Below are positions 1 through 11,552 of a DNA stretch of 64,000 nucleotides, one piece after another. The position numbers and the translations under genes are program-made. The DNA is from Armillaria gallica. Taxonomy: Eukaryota; Basidiomycota; Agaricomycetes; Agaricales; Physalacriaceae. The notes under the pieces were generated by a model. The model was not told where the DNA came from, did not search any database, and was given only the letters and a program-made list of their open reading frames with translations. The stretch lies in the NCBI GenBank assembly GCA_037576215.1, contig JBANDB010000016.1:124001-188000 (forward strand), given 5' to 3'. How positions within the stretch are numbered: position 1 is the stretch's first letter; the number at the start of each line of letters is the position of its first letter.

Positions 1-560
1 ACCTACTTCTCATCACGAAAGAATAAGCAGTATGCAGGATCATTCCATCTAGTTGACGGGACACAGAGAGGATACCTTCAAGAGGCTTCGGCACCTGGCG
101 CAGGGAATGTTCAGGATCCATTATCTGACGGGCACAAGTAAGTATATCTTCTGTGACTTTCTCGATTCCGACATTCGCCCTCAACAGTGAAAGGGACCAG
201 AGATGTACGACTTATTACCCGCGGACTTTAATCGCCGTTTTGAACCTCACGATTCATAGCTTATCGATGGCGCCACATATCGCATACAGGTGACCTGTTA
301 TCTGTGCCGGCTTTTACTGGACGGACAGTATCCCGTTAATGAAGTAGCATTTATCAGCAGCTGGAGTTTGTTGATCTCTTGTGACCTACCGGTACTTGTC
401 TTTAGCTCGCCACTTCGTGATAGAAGTGGAACTTACTAGTCATCAGCTCTTCGATTACCTGGAGTACTGATTACCGCCATCAGAAGGTACAACAAGCATT
501 GATTTAGCCTTCGATGGAGACCCCATGACAGACCCAAGCCTTATAGTCAACCAATCGCAA
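1..560. other. Upstream flank of unit A, no gene seen
   Basis: I see no coding region. From about 225 onward the sequence matches 52225-52560 in the same orientation, with scattered substitutions and small indels. This marks the left edge of the large direct duplication (unit A versus unit B). Before about 225 I see no convincing match to the other copy. Confidence 0.6.
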
Positions 561-640
561 GAGTTGTGATAGATCTTTGAAGCGAAACACGTAAACAATG
601 GGTCACGAATAAAAGCCCTTTAACTAGGTATGGCCACTGT
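560..640 (+). promoter_or_regulatory. Probable P450 promoter, AT-rich TATA-like box
   Basis: A TATA-like GAATAAAAG lies about 30 nt before the P450 start codon at 641. It is retained in the same position before the duplicate gene at 52627. This is position and conservation evidence only. Confidence 0.35.
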
Positions 641-2544
641 ATGTCCCCAATGCAGAGATACAGCGACGCCATAGCTCCTCTTGCCCTTTCTTATGTCCTT
701 TACCTAGCAGTCTACCGTTTACTCCTCCATCCTCTGAAATCGTTTCCAGGGCCACGCTTAGCTGCTCTCACAGGCTGGTATCAAACATACTACGAGGTAT
801 TCTGCGACGGCCTATTTGTCCAGAAACTCGAGGAACTTCACAAATTATACGGTATGTCTCCTCGATCTTCCACCAGCGTGAATCCGCTGATCCAACCTAG
901 GACCGGTGGTTCGCATAAATCCAAACGAGGTAAAATCTTCACAAACGCCCCCGCGTCTATTTGACTGACTTGTATCTGTGAAGCTACACTTCAGCAACCC
1001 GCAAGCATACTTCTCCATCTACTGGTCCCAAGTTAAATTCATCAAAGACCCGAATTTCTACTTCTGCTTCGCCCAAGACGAGTCCTCGTTTGGGTTCACT
1101 GACCATGCCGTCGCAAAGAAACGAAGGGACGTGCTCCTCCCTTTCTTCTCTCGCCGATCGATCCTCCGGCTTGAGAGCATCATACAATCTAAGGCAAGTC
1201 GGCCCTCGCCACTACCTTATCCCAACTCACCATACCCTTCCCTTAGGTCGACACCCTCACCTCCCGCCTTCGGAAAGACTATTCTGACAAACCCGTCAAC
1301 CTCTACGCCGCCTTCAAATCCCTAACCATGGACATCATCACCGCCTTCTGCTACTCCCATTCATTCGACGCTCTCTCCTCCCCAGACTTCTCTCACCCAA
1401 TCCTTCTCAGCCTCGAGCGCGCCATGCCCATGATGACCACCATCCGCCACTTTCCTATCCTCCAACTGCTCTACCGTCTCCCCGAGTCCCTCACGCGCTA
1501 TCTAAATTCTGATACCGTCGGATTTGTTGACCTGCGAAACGCGCTGTCCATTCAGATCGAAGGGATCCTAGAAAATCCTTCGTCCCTCGATGGGATGCAC
1601 GAGACTATTTATCATAGTTTGCTGTCACCGGAGAAATTCAAGTCAGGCGAGATACCATCTAAGAAATCTCTATCGGATGAGGTACGTAATCCCGTATCTT
1701 CTTCTCAGATCGCCCTTATGACTGTAAGCGCAGGCCCAAAATCTACTCTTTGCCGGAACAGATACAACAGGCAACACAATGACCATCGGCTTCTTCCACA
1801 TCATGCAAAACCCGGATATCTATTCCAAATTGATGTCAGAATTACTCGAAGTATGGCCCAGCAAAGAGTCATCCGTCTCCTTTGAAGTGCTAGAGAAACT
1901 GCCGTACTTGGTAAGCCACCCATCTTCCTGCTCTCACCCGGGAATTCACCATCGAAACAGACCGCGGTCATAAAAGAATCCTTACGAATCAGCAACGGCG
2001 TTCCCGTTGCCAAACCACGCGTCGTCGACTCTCCCACCGTAATCGAGGGTGTCCTCGTTCCTGCTGGAGTGGGCTTTTCCAACCATAATCTCGACTCGAA
2101 ACCGCATATCTAATAAATTCGCAGACGACCATTGGTATCGGCAGCACCTTCGTCCTCATGAATGAGGAAATCTTCCCTGACCCCCATTGCTTTAACCCTG
2201 ACCGATGGCTCCAACCTGGGGTGTCCCTCGACAAGTATCTCATTCCATTCTCAAAGGGTCCTCGTGCGTGTCTTGGTATCAAGTGAGTTACGCGTCGCCG
2301 TGTTACTTTGATTCTTCTGAAATCAGCTTGAAGCTTGGCATGGTGTGAACTGTATATCCTCTTTGCGAACGTTCTTCGGAAATTCGATTTGAAGAATTAC
2401 GAGACGAAGTGAGTACCATAGTTCCTTCTATGCCGCGCCATTCCTTATTTTTGTTTGTTTCAAAGACATGTCAATTTCAGATATCACTTCTTACCCGCAT
2501 TTCGTGACAAACATTTGCATGCCGTTATGACCGAGCGGGAGTGA
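641..2544 (+). CDS. Cytochrome P450 monooxygenase (intact, 9 exons)
   Basis: A haem-thiolate monooxygenase, probably ER-anchored through the hydrophobic N-terminus (residues about 10-30), which is followed by the proline-rich hinge HPLKSFPGPRL. Exons read by eye: 641-851, 901-929, 984-1193, 1247-1681, 1734-1910, 1961-2068, 2125-2282, 2334-2408, 2481-2544. They join in frame to 488 residues, the usual P450 size. Visible motifs are the I-helix AGTDTTG (exon 5), the K-helix KESLR (exon 6), a FNPDRW-type meander (exon 7) and the haem loop FSKGPRACLG with the cysteine ligand. The layout resembles fungal trichodiene-oxygenase-like P450s. The substrate cannot be told. The third intron uses a GC donor (GCAAGT). 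The paralogue at 52627 is broken, so this is the working copy of the pair. Confidence 0.93.
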
Positions 2545-3001
2545 CATCTGTGCGTTCCGTATTCGTGCTACGGTTGCTCTCGGCTAAATAGAAACTGTAG
2601 AAGAACGGTCAAGTCTTAGAACACGCCGAAACTTGTATCATGAGGTTGGCATCGTTGACGTGAATGCCCGCGTCAGACTTCCGCTAGATATATCTTCAAA
2701 GAGGAGTCGCAGAGCGGCGGCTGCATGTAACAATACTAATACCAAAGAAATATAGAGAATATTCAGGCCTTCAGCAGGTGGCGCTACACAACCCCTGGAC
2801 AATCACCGGATTGATTTCATTTCAGCATAGCAATTACGTATCTGGAGCTTTCTGCCCTCCGCATTGGGGCAACGAGGTTTTAATCTCTGTATCAATCACG
2901 CTTTCTGCCGACGAATGATTATTTGACAATTCACCACCGGCTACTTGTTAGAACTCTACTGCATAGAGTCTCAAACCCATCGAACGAAAACCACTCTTCT
3001 A
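2545..3001. other. Intergenic, no gene seen
   Basis: No supported coding region. The stretch aligns with 54532-54949 in unit B but is clearly more diverged than the exons on either side, as expected for non-coding sequence between the P450 and the kinase-like gene. Confidence 0.55.
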
Positions 3002-4150
3002 ATGACATCCCGGCCCTCAGATCAGTCGTACGAACCTGATGAATATGATCCGGACTTTGGCTGGGACTACGACATTGACAATCCAATAGCCCTGCGCGAG
3101 TGTTGTCGCAAACTTCTCCGTCTGCGTAAGGCAGCAATCTTCGGTCGCTCACTACAGGTGGGCTTGTCTTTCACAGTCACCTTTCCCCACGTCTTCCACA
3201 CGTCGACCATCGCCAGTGCCCGCGAACTGCCATTGTTTGCGAACCCTGCTGGGAACTATAACGTTGTGGTTACCTCCGTCATCCAGACCTTCATCGAGCG
3301 TAGAACCCTTTGGTCGCAAGTCTGCATTGCCGAAGTTCGCATAGACGGAGAAGCCAAGGGAAAGGTCGCTCTAAAGATTCTTCAGCCTTGGCTACTGCAC
3401 ATTCCGCAGTCTAAATCTGAGGACCCCTTGGGTTAGTGCATTTTTCCTAGGCATCCTGCCCGTATGGAGGATTTAGTCTATGGGAACTGAAGTCTCTGAA
3501 AGGCACTGTGATTCTATACTACTTCGGGCTGCACAAGGTACATCTACAATCTGATTATTTGTCGTTCTAGCTCATGTTCTGTGAACAGTTGACGATGCCT
3601 AACGGATAAGTAGCACGTGTTTTGTTTCTGGAGTATATTGATGGTGTTGCGGTCGCACAGTAGAAACGGACGTATCTGAAGCACGAAATTTTACATAGCG
3701 ATGATGAAGATGATGACGATAAAGCGGACAGTAGAATGTCGGAAGACTCGTGCTCAAGTTCCATGGAGCGTGAGTTTGAGGCTCTGAAGTTCAAACCTGA
3801 GGGTGGCCCCAAATGGTTTTATCGTGTGCTTGGAGAAGCGAAGCGAATTGTACTCTCAATTTTTTCGTCCTTGTTCTCGGTCTTTTACTGAAACTCTCTG
3901 ACTAGTTTCCTTTCGCTTTGCGTGGAATCACGGAAATAAATTCTCGGGGTGTCGCCCACCAGGACGTCTGTCGTGAAAACATGATCATCTACCCGAATGT
4001 TAAGTCACCCCAAAGTTCCGTTTTCGTCGATTTCGCGAGGAGTTGCGTAAATATTCCTCACGAAGAGATTCAAGCTGAATGGGTTGAAAATAAACATGTC
4101 GTCAATTATAGTTGCGGATGCTGTTATTGTCACAGGGATTCACAGGGATA
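3002..4150 (+). pseudogene. Protein-kinase-like gene, decayed
   Basis: The first part (3002-3436) begins with an acidic leader rich in D, P and Y (DEYDPDFGWDYD) and ends in a KGKVALKILQP segment. Further on, MEDLVYG, ILYYFG and LFLEYIDG segments follow, then a degenerate catalytic loop HQDVCRENMI and VFVDFAR in place of DFG. This order matches the kinase-like/phosphotransferase-fold proteins expanded in agaricomycetes. Lesions: a frameshift near 3482 just after VYG, and an in-frame TAA near 3606 where GEVARV would be expected. The copy at 54950 shares the TAA but not this frameshift, so the TAA predates the duplication. An acidic low-complexity insert (D/E/S rich, about 3698-3780) lies before the catalytic part. 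The function is probably lost. Confidence 0.65.
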
Positions 4151-4416
4151 AAGTGACGAGATGGACCAACGGGGATGGGAATCTCCCTCCTGGCGTGTCT
4201 TGCCCAGTAGATAGTGACTCTGATTAGTTGACGATTATGATTTATATACGAGTATGTTGATTAGAATGTGTTTGCGTGCTTTGTACTGAACTTCACGTCG
4301 AATTTAAATTCGCAAATAACAGGACAATGTAATGAAATTAGATAGGTTTCATACCCACATATTGCACAAGAATGTCGAGTGTAACTATTCATCAATCCGA
4401 GTAAACTACCTAGTAT
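4151..4416. other. Convergent intergenic gap
   Basis: A short AT-rich gap between the end of the kinase-like gene (+) and the fungalysin stop codon (-). It probably holds both 3' ends. No gene seen. Confidence 0.5.
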
Positions 4417-6699
4417 TTAACATCCAGCGGGAACGGTAGCATCATCCACGTAGTTTGCTGCACGCATTCCCAAACCTCGGCTCGCGAAGGCATTCCAAAG
4501 GATGCAAGCATTAGCTCCGTTGTACCGGTTCACGTCAGCCTGGATCCATGCATCCCGGGCTTGCACGACTGAGAGTACTCAGTGAGACAGATTTATACCA
4601 GGAAAGATAACATGCTTACAAGTAGGGTTGCAGGGCTGCAATGATAAGGCGTCGATGAAAAGGTGCAGGTAGACTATATTTCCCTCGCGGCCGGTAGCAT
4701 CATCCATAGCCGTCGATGACCATCCGTAAGTCTGGACCAGAGCGGCATATACATTGTGTAGCATGTTAGCCCACACCTCGCCGATAACTGAGGACTAATG
4801 AGTGACTGCTGACTGGGTCATAGGTACACTCACAATGAACCTCGACGAGTTGAGCAAGCGAGGAATACCGCAGTGGGTTCACGTTGGCATTTGTGGAGTA
4901 GGGATAGTGGCGGATGCCACGAGGATTGTTTGTCACCCAAACCCCAGTGACATAGTCAGAAATAGTGCCACTTTTTTGTTCAGTCCATCTGTGGTCATGG
5001 ATTAGATTATAAGTAGCACTGAGAAGGGAAGCACACCGCCATACTCCGCCATTGCGTCTGACCATCCTGAAAACCGCATTATCAAACAATAATTCGAAAG
5101 GTCACTCGTAAGTGCTCACCTTCTCCTAGTCCAGCAGATTCAAGTGTCTGCAGACACCTAGCCGTTCCGCCCCCAGTCAAACGATTGGTAATACCATGGG
5201 TCATTTCATGAACGATTATATCGTTCTGCAAGTCTCCATCACGACTGGGAGCTGTGATGGTCCAAATAAACATCCGGCAGATCCCAGGCTGACCACTGAA
5301 AATTTCAAATCAGTTTACGCTGCTGCCTGAATTCAACAAACAACCCACTCAGGAAGAGTCAGGAAGTTGGCATTATTAACCCCGCCAGCATCTTGGACAG
5401 ACATCTGCACACGATCCCCGCTTAGTCCTCCGTTACCGAAATTGTCTTGCTGGAAATTATAAGCGGCCTCGGTCCATCCGTACTTGTACACAAAGTCGTG
5501 GACTTTATTGATGATGTAGAAGGTATTGGTTCGAGCAGCATCGACGTTACCGCCAAGCAGCGGGTCGACGGCGGTGTTATATGGGTAATTGAACGTGTTG
5601 GCTGATGACTGTAGAGTGGTGCTAGCCAACAATCCCTTGAAGGAGATGACATTGTTTCCGCTACCAAAAATCAGGGAGATGTATCATGGGGGTATAAAAT
5701 GCTTACGCGGTTTGCCCGTTCTGTACCCAGCCTTGGGGAGAAGAGTTCAAGTCCTCAGGGTTGACGAGAGTTTGCTCGCCTTCCGCAACGGACGCCCTGG
5801 TTATGGGTACGACAGTATACTAGGACACAATTCAGAAAGACGCGAAAGCGAGAAGAAATCAGAGATTACCGTGGCCTTGGCAGAAAAATCGGTGACTGCG
5901 ATTATATCTCCTGAATGGGCGTCTACAAAAGCTTCGTAACCGGTGTTGGCTTCAGCATTGAGGACTTGGACTACATGAGCAAGTGCCACAGATCCATCTG
6001 CGAGGGCGAAATATTCGAGGGAATTTATGCCGCCGTAGGTCGCAGTGAAAGCGTCTTCGACCTTGCTGATAATCGAATCTAGCGCTACGGAGGGCTGGGA
6101 GGAAGCGATGTTCGCTACGCGGTGTCAAAGATTCAGAGGAGAGGGTGTAGGCATACTACGTCACTCACATGTATCTACGAACGACGACCCGAGCGAAACG
6201 GCATTGCCGTTCTTGAAAGCGACGTTGGCAACAGCGTTGGCAAAAGGAACGCCATCCTGAGAAAGGGAAATGAATGGTATTGTAAGAGAGATTAGAAAAT
6301 GAGATGTACATGGTACTGCTTCGCATAGGCGTAGCTCATATCGTTCTCAGCTGTGTGTCCCGAGTTGTACATGACTGTAGAGGAGTCGACACCGAGCTCC
6401 GATGCAATGAAGGAGATTGCGGTAGCCTCGAGGTCACCGTTAACGAAAGAAGCGATCCCTTTCCCTCCTCCGTAAGTCTACAAGAGAAATTTGAGACGAC
6501 GAGTAGAGTAAAATGATTGCGCTGTTACCTTGAACGTCGACTCGGGATGGTAGGTATCGATCGTTAAGTCCCGTCCAATAGTCCTTCGTTGGTGGGTAGA
6601 GTGCTTTGAAGTCATCGGCCAAGGCGCCGCGTGTGAGACCTTAGCCAGGAGGACCGCAAGAAGCACGGAAGAGAGTAGTTGTTTTCCAAAGACGAGCAT
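4417..6699 (-). CDS. Secreted M36 fungalysin metallopeptidase (intact)
   Basis: A zinc metalloendopeptidase secreted as a zymogen. From the start at 6699 there is a signal peptide ([15 protein letters not shown]). An FTP-type propeptide follows ([56 protein letters not shown]), then the catalytic domain with NTFNYPYN and [10 protein letters not shown]. The [11 protein letters not shown] motif at about 5200-5220 supplies the two zinc-binding histidines and the catalytic Glu. GLGEG followed by WSDAMAEW across an intron supplies the third zinc ligand. [12 protein letters not shown] and the C-terminal [20 protein letters not shown] complete the family pattern. Several introns of about 50-60 nt join in frame and I found no lesion. 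The start is supported by the signal peptide and by a TATA box 58 nt upstream. The likely role is extracellular protein digestion. Its copy at 56343-60323 is interrupted by a transposon. Confidence 0.92.
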
Positions 6700-6756
6700 A
6701 GTCAGTTAAGGAAGAAGAGGATACTCTTGCTGAGTAGAATTAAGATTCCGAGGTGG

Positions 6757-6765
6757 TTTATATAG
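6757..6765 (-). promoter_or_regulatory. TATA box of the fungalysin gene
   Basis: CTATATAAA read on the minus strand, 58 nt upstream of the ATG at 6699. It is conserved at 60382-60390 in unit B at the same distance. Confidence 0.6.
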
Positions 6766-8135
6766 AAATGGCCACTACCCATGCGAAAGGGGAGGAGGTC
6801 TCCATTGAATAGTATATTGAGTCCGATGAGGAACATAGAAATTTGGACCATGTCTTGCACGGCGGACGACGAGTAATCAGGAAAAATGGAGCTAGAGGAA
6901 CTCGGGCGGAGTCAGCAGGAATACAGTGAGCCGCCATTTTGATGGCCCCAGGAGCATTCAGGCTGTCGATCCAGTACATTGAATTCCTGATCATCCTATT
7001 TCCAAAGATATATCAGCAGAGCATCCTCAGAGAGACCGGTACCCTGCTCAGCAGGGAGAGGAACAGTATAGAAGGGCATCAGACTGAGAAGCTTCGAGGT
7101 TCGGCGACACGATATTGGTCGTAGAACAAGAGGACACGCCGAAAGCAGTAAAGAAGGACCCATAACAGCATGCACCAGCATCCGGAGTTTTTCTTTCGGT
7201 TTGTACATACACTGGAACTCTCGCCGATCAAGAAGCCGAGTTTGACGGACAGACAGGAAGTAGACGTTTGTGGAAGCTACTGCCGGTTAGAATTCACCAT
7301 CCCAGGGGCTGTTGCAGAGCTAATGGGCAGAATGAGACATGGATACATATCGGTAACGAGTGATAGCCATACCGTCCGTGCATGCTGATTTTCTTCATTC
7401 AGTTCCCGCCGCTGCTAACTTCCGCTTCAAACGGTCTTATCATCTCCATGATTAGCGGTGCTCGGGTGGACAAGGTTTGGCGGGAAATACATACCATAGA
7501 AGGAGATGTTGGTCGGATCGTAAACTCCTCCGTCTTTCGGGCCAGGGCTCAGGAGCATCCGGTATTGCTTCCATAGTCCAACAAGCATTCATTCACAGGC
7601 TACAGCATCGTCATAACGCCACGCTGTTCATGTAATGCTTACCAAGAACATAGGCGGCCTGCGTTAGTGTCTATACGCTTATACAGGCTAAGCCAATGGC
7701 TGAGGGGATGAATTATTGAATGGATCGGGTGAAGGCGTGAATACGGCCCGAGGACCGGATGAGTAAGTTTCCCACGACTCCTTACTATGACCACCTACCC
7801 TACCTACCCTACCACCGACCGTCATTTCGACTGACTCTTTTTTCTGGCCATTTCTCATGGTCAGGCCCTATTACATTCGCCTCTACGGGACCCTTCTTTT
7901 ATATTCTATGTAGTAGGATGGCCTTTGGAGAAGAAACGACCAAGAAATGACCTGAAACTTGAAGCGAAGTAATGATAAAACGGGAAAGGTTGGGGAAAGG
8001 TATACTACATTTTCCTGCCGCTTTGAGTATTCAAATTCATTAGATAATTTACAGCAGCTTCTTTTCCTGCTATTGGCACCTGAGACCTGAGACTCGGTGC
8101 TATCGACGCGGCTTTCTCGAGGTAAGGGCACCAAC
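6766..8135. other. Conserved flank, no recognised gene
   Basis: This stretch is well conserved with 60391-61815 in unit B. Short open frames on both strands do not keep the same frame in the two copies and carry no domain I recognise. A minus-strand reading over 6760-7210 has one hydrophobic stretch but is broken. The part after about 7740 is the block that sits upstream of every BTB copy in the window (see the finding on the BTB module). Confidence 0.45.
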
Positions 8136-8768
8136 GTATCCTCCCTTTCATCTCTCATCACGTTTACCATAGCTCTTCATATGGTGGCACTGCCTTGACC
8201 TGTTATCAAAGGAAAGAAATGGACAAGGACTCACTTTATGCAGGGGCCAGTTGCGACTCTCCTATAACGTTGCTTCGTGATTGACATTTCCTGTGATAGT
8301 ATTGCCTTTCCTGATGTTCGATGGTGTAGCGTTGCTTCTTCGATATCATAAATGACTTGCTAGTGTCACAGTGAAGACTAATTCTGGCGGAGGCAGCTTG
8401 TCCGTGACGGACGTTGCGGATGAAGCATGTACACATACACGTTCGACGATGTGACCCATGGTGTCTAGATGCAAGTCACAGGCAGTGACGAGATAAGTAT
8501 TGGGAGGGTATGGAGTGGGACGCAAGATGAAGGGACTGAGGTAATACCGGCGACGGGTCAGCGTGCACGTCGCTGGTATGGAAGATGCGTTGGGAAATGG
8601 ACGCAAGGCCATCGGGAGATAACCTGTGTTCATTGGACATAGAAGAGTGGCCGGAGATGGAAGCTTGTTCGACGGAGAAATGTCCGGGACGCGGAAATTC
8701 AATGTATGATATGCTCGAGGTCCTGGAGGGTGAGGAAGTACGTGACTGAGTTGCCAGGAATGGTGTAA
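8136..8768 (+). pseudogene. BTB-gene remnant with its upstream block
   Basis: From about 8480 the plus strand reads pieces of the C-terminal half of the BTB protein encoded at 29149-29958. Examples are WEMDARPSGDNLCSLDIEEW, PEMEACSTEKCPGRGNS and YDMLEVLEG. The first half of the gene, including the BTB fold, is missing and frames change. The matching fragment in unit B is at 62345-62844. Not functional as a BTB protein. Confidence 0.65.
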
Positions 8769-9443
8769 AGGCAAGGCGAAGGCGACTTGTTATCCTTTTG
8801 TTTTGTGCTAACGGTATACCTTCATAGGTACTCCCCTAAGGTCCAATCCCATCATACATTCATGAAAGGTGAGCATCATTACATCGTTCTCCGAATGCAG
8901 GTCTGATGGATGCCGTCCAGTAATATCTATCACCGAATGTCGTAGCCTGGGTTGTGTGCATTCAGTGTTCTGTTCAAGCGAACTTCGTGAAGAATGCTAC
9001 CTACGACTCCGACTGTGAGTCTGTCAAGATTCTCGAGCTTTGGAGACTGCCTAGCGAGACGAGCATGCATCGCATCGTGCTTGGTCAAAAGCTTGATCTG
9101 CGTGACCATCAGGATAATCCCATAACTTCTGTGTCGTGAGGCAGCCGCAGTGGTTTCTCTGTTCTGTGTCAGAGACTAGGATTCGCTGTATTTTTTTTTG
9201 CATGAAAATCCAGATGTTAGCTTCTGGAATAAGAACGTGTATCAGAGCGGCTGGTGTGTGGTTCTTTTATCTTCTCCCGTGTTCTCATTTCTGATTCGAT
9301 GTTTGGTGGTACTGTAGTGCTAAGATGCACTGGCATTGTTACTTACTACGTGTAGTTTGGTCATCATAATAATATTAGAGGTATAATAGATGTGAAACGT
9401 GTTTATACTACTGTACCACAAATGATTCGAAATCTATCTCTGG
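8769..9443. other. Flank left of the palindrome, small ORF of unknown status
   Basis: A 61-codon plus-strand ORF at 8954-9139 is kept open in unit B (63031-63216) with several amino-acid changes, which is suggestive but not proof of coding. It has no motif I recognise. The rest is AT-rich and aligns with 62850-63516. The last six bases (9438-9443, CTCTGG) are the left target duplication of the palindromic element. Confidence 0.4.
9438..9443. repeat. Left 6-bp target-site duplication (CTCTGG)
   Basis: CTCTGG directly precedes the element end TATGGGCG and recurs at 26560-26565 directly after the other end ACGATA. Unit B has a single CTCTGG at the corresponding uninterrupted site (63511-63516). 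Confidence 0.88.
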
Positions 9444-9468
9444 TATGGGCGTAATAATGTACAAAAAT
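9444..9468 (+). repeat. 25-nt terminal sequence, copy 1
   Basis: It begins TATGGGCGTAATAATGTAC and is identical, in the same orientation, to 18008-18032 at the palindrome centre. It forms the extreme left end of the element and has no counterpart at the right end, where the arm stops at ACGATA. Confidence 0.85.
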
Positions 9469-9502
9469 ATCGTGGTTATACTGTACAAAAATTGATCAGA
9501 TC

Positions 9503-9680
9503 CAGGTAGTGCCGTGTCTCTGGCTACGACAGGTACTTTTTGTACGCACCTAGTTATTTCATGACCTCCAGGTACTTTCTGTCGTGTATATAGACCCACC
9601 GATATTTACAGGTACTCCCTTGTGTACCTGTGATAAGCTACGCAGGTACCTTTGACTGTGCATATGGGTAGATACAGGTA
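9503..9680. repeat. Subterminal CAGGTA array, left end
   Basis: CAGGTA occurs at 9503, 9530, 9569, 9609, 9643 and 9675, and in reverse (TACCTG) at 9625. That is seven copies in under 180 nt, several extended to CAGGTACTTT. Such clusters next to element ends often bind the transposase or integrase. The mirror array is at 26347-26524. Confidence 0.6.
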
Positions 9681-9903
9681 GTCGGTATTATACATGGTCC
9701 GAGGGGGAACGCCGCCGGACCGAGTATCTACGCTGCCGAGATCAAGCCGAGCTGCCAAAATTGCGCCGTCTTCGCAAGTGTACAGCTCAAATGGATAATA
9801 TAAGTCTATGCCAATGGGTTCTTATCCTCGTAACATATCACAAAACCAAGATCTCTACCAGACCATCCTAAGAAAATAGAGAAAAAAGTCAATTATGTAG
9901 CAT

Positions 9904-11552
9904 CTATGGCATATCTATATCATTACTCTGAAGTACGTTCTCCATTTTAATCACCGCCTCGCAATACACCTCGATTCCCCAATTCCCGTCGTCCTTCTCA
10001 TATTCAAAATCACCTAGAAGTGCCTTTGCCAGCTCTAAATGCAAATCCTCATTCAAATGAGTTTCCGTTCCCTCTTCCAAACCCTTGGGTGGTGGTATGA
10101 CGGAGTTGCCATCCAATGCACCTTCTTCTCCATAAAAAGGGTTGTTCAAAATGGTTTCAATATCGTCTCCTGCATCCCCTGTCCAATATCCCCTTCGGAT
10201 TGCTTGTTCTCGGCTCAACTCGTACATAGCAAGGGGTGTTCGATTGCCAGCAGTCCTGATCTTGTGATGGTTCCATGCATTGCGGGTTCGGTTTAATGAG
10301 GCCTGGATGCGAGGTTGAAATACCAGAAATAGACATAGACAGTGGACAGGATTCTCCTTGTCCCAAAGACCATTAGACTCTAAGTAATCAAAGATCTGAC
10401 GAAATGTTTCGAGAGAATCCTTGCGTACATCTAGCCATAGGCGCTTGATCCGAACATTGTTGGTAGATCTGTCAAGTGTGTCTTTCAATTTTTTGCACAG
10501 TGTAAAAGCAGAAAGCTCTACATTACCTTCCGCGAAGATAAGCCCGATGTGCTGCTGCCCCCAATGCTCAATCATCACTATCTCAATCCCGTTGTTTTCT
10601 GTTCCAAAGTCCCCTCTAATGCGACTTGGTCAGCCAAATATTGCGATTGCTCTTCTAAAGCAATCCAAAACCGTCTGAGATCGCTTGTTCGAGCAGCATT
10701 CCAGATATATGATGAGATGAGAATGACCATCAACACATCTATGCACCCAAAAGCCCCAATGGCGCAGCTTTTCGTTTCCATCCTGATGCCACAGCGCATT
10801 TGATCCTCGGACCTTGTAAACATGACGCTTGATTATTCCAGCCCATCTATGGCTGATGTGAGTTCATTTCCTGTTGCTTCAGAGAAGAGACCATAATACC
10901 TTACAAGTTCACCAATAGCATCTACTCTGCGTAGGCTTTCCTGGACTCTTTCACGAGGAAGATGGATACCCTTGGCTTCTAAATGCCCAAGGATGATTAC
11001 TGATCCAATAAAAGGATGAGCAAGTGAGATCTCTGCTATGACATCGTCCAGCTCCGCATCACTGATTGCAGTAAATTCTGGTCGCTCAGATGGTATACCA
11101 GCACATTGCAGATGGTTGTACATGGTTCCCCAAGTGGTCCCCATTGCCTTTGCGACATCGTCCCAGCTATTTCCAAGGTTATGCAATAGACAGGCTCGTT
11201 GGAGGTCTATATCATAGCGTGGACGGCCTGGCTGCCCAGTGTGAATACGAGGAAGGTGAGCAGATGGGGCAGGTGGTGGATGCGCAAGAAAATTCTCCAG
11301 AGGAAGTAAAAAGCCATTCACAAATGCGAGAAGCTCTTCAATATCCTCAATAGAAGTGGTGTCGGAAGGATCATTGAAAGAATGGAGGATTGTACAGATG
11401 GCAATAAGCTGGTGAACAATGCACTCGACTGCTGCCAAATCTGTATTAGGGAACGAGTCAATGATAAATTGAGCCTCAGATGTGATCTTATGGCTCTGCG
11501 TGAAGAACTGATAGATGGGATCGTGTCTTCCTTGCCCTTGACCATCACTCAT
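9904..11552 (-). pseudogene. Integrase-type DDE gene, left arm (one in-frame stop)
   Basis: It starts at 11552. The N-terminal half includes a GRPRYDIDLQRACLLHNLG motif and helix-turn-helix-like SWDDVAKAMGTTWGTMYNHL. An intron at 10847-10899 joins in frame to a retroviral-type integrase core. The first catalytic Asp is in LWHQDGNEKL and the second in RIRGDFGTEN. The family's C-terminal pattern follows (NRTRNAWNHHKIRT, TPLAMYELSREQAIRRGYW). Total length is about 530 residues. Two defects: TGA at 10630-10632 just before PSRIRGD, where a Trp codon is expected, and RIKRLW where the family has RIERLW, so the catalytic Glu is Lys. Both are shared with the right arm. This looks like the former transposition enzyme, now inactive. 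Confidence 0.8.

Noticed and set aside
641..6699. Biosynthetic gene cluster around the P450
   Set aside because: The neighbours are a dead kinase-like gene and a protease. No synthase, terpene cyclase or transporter is present.
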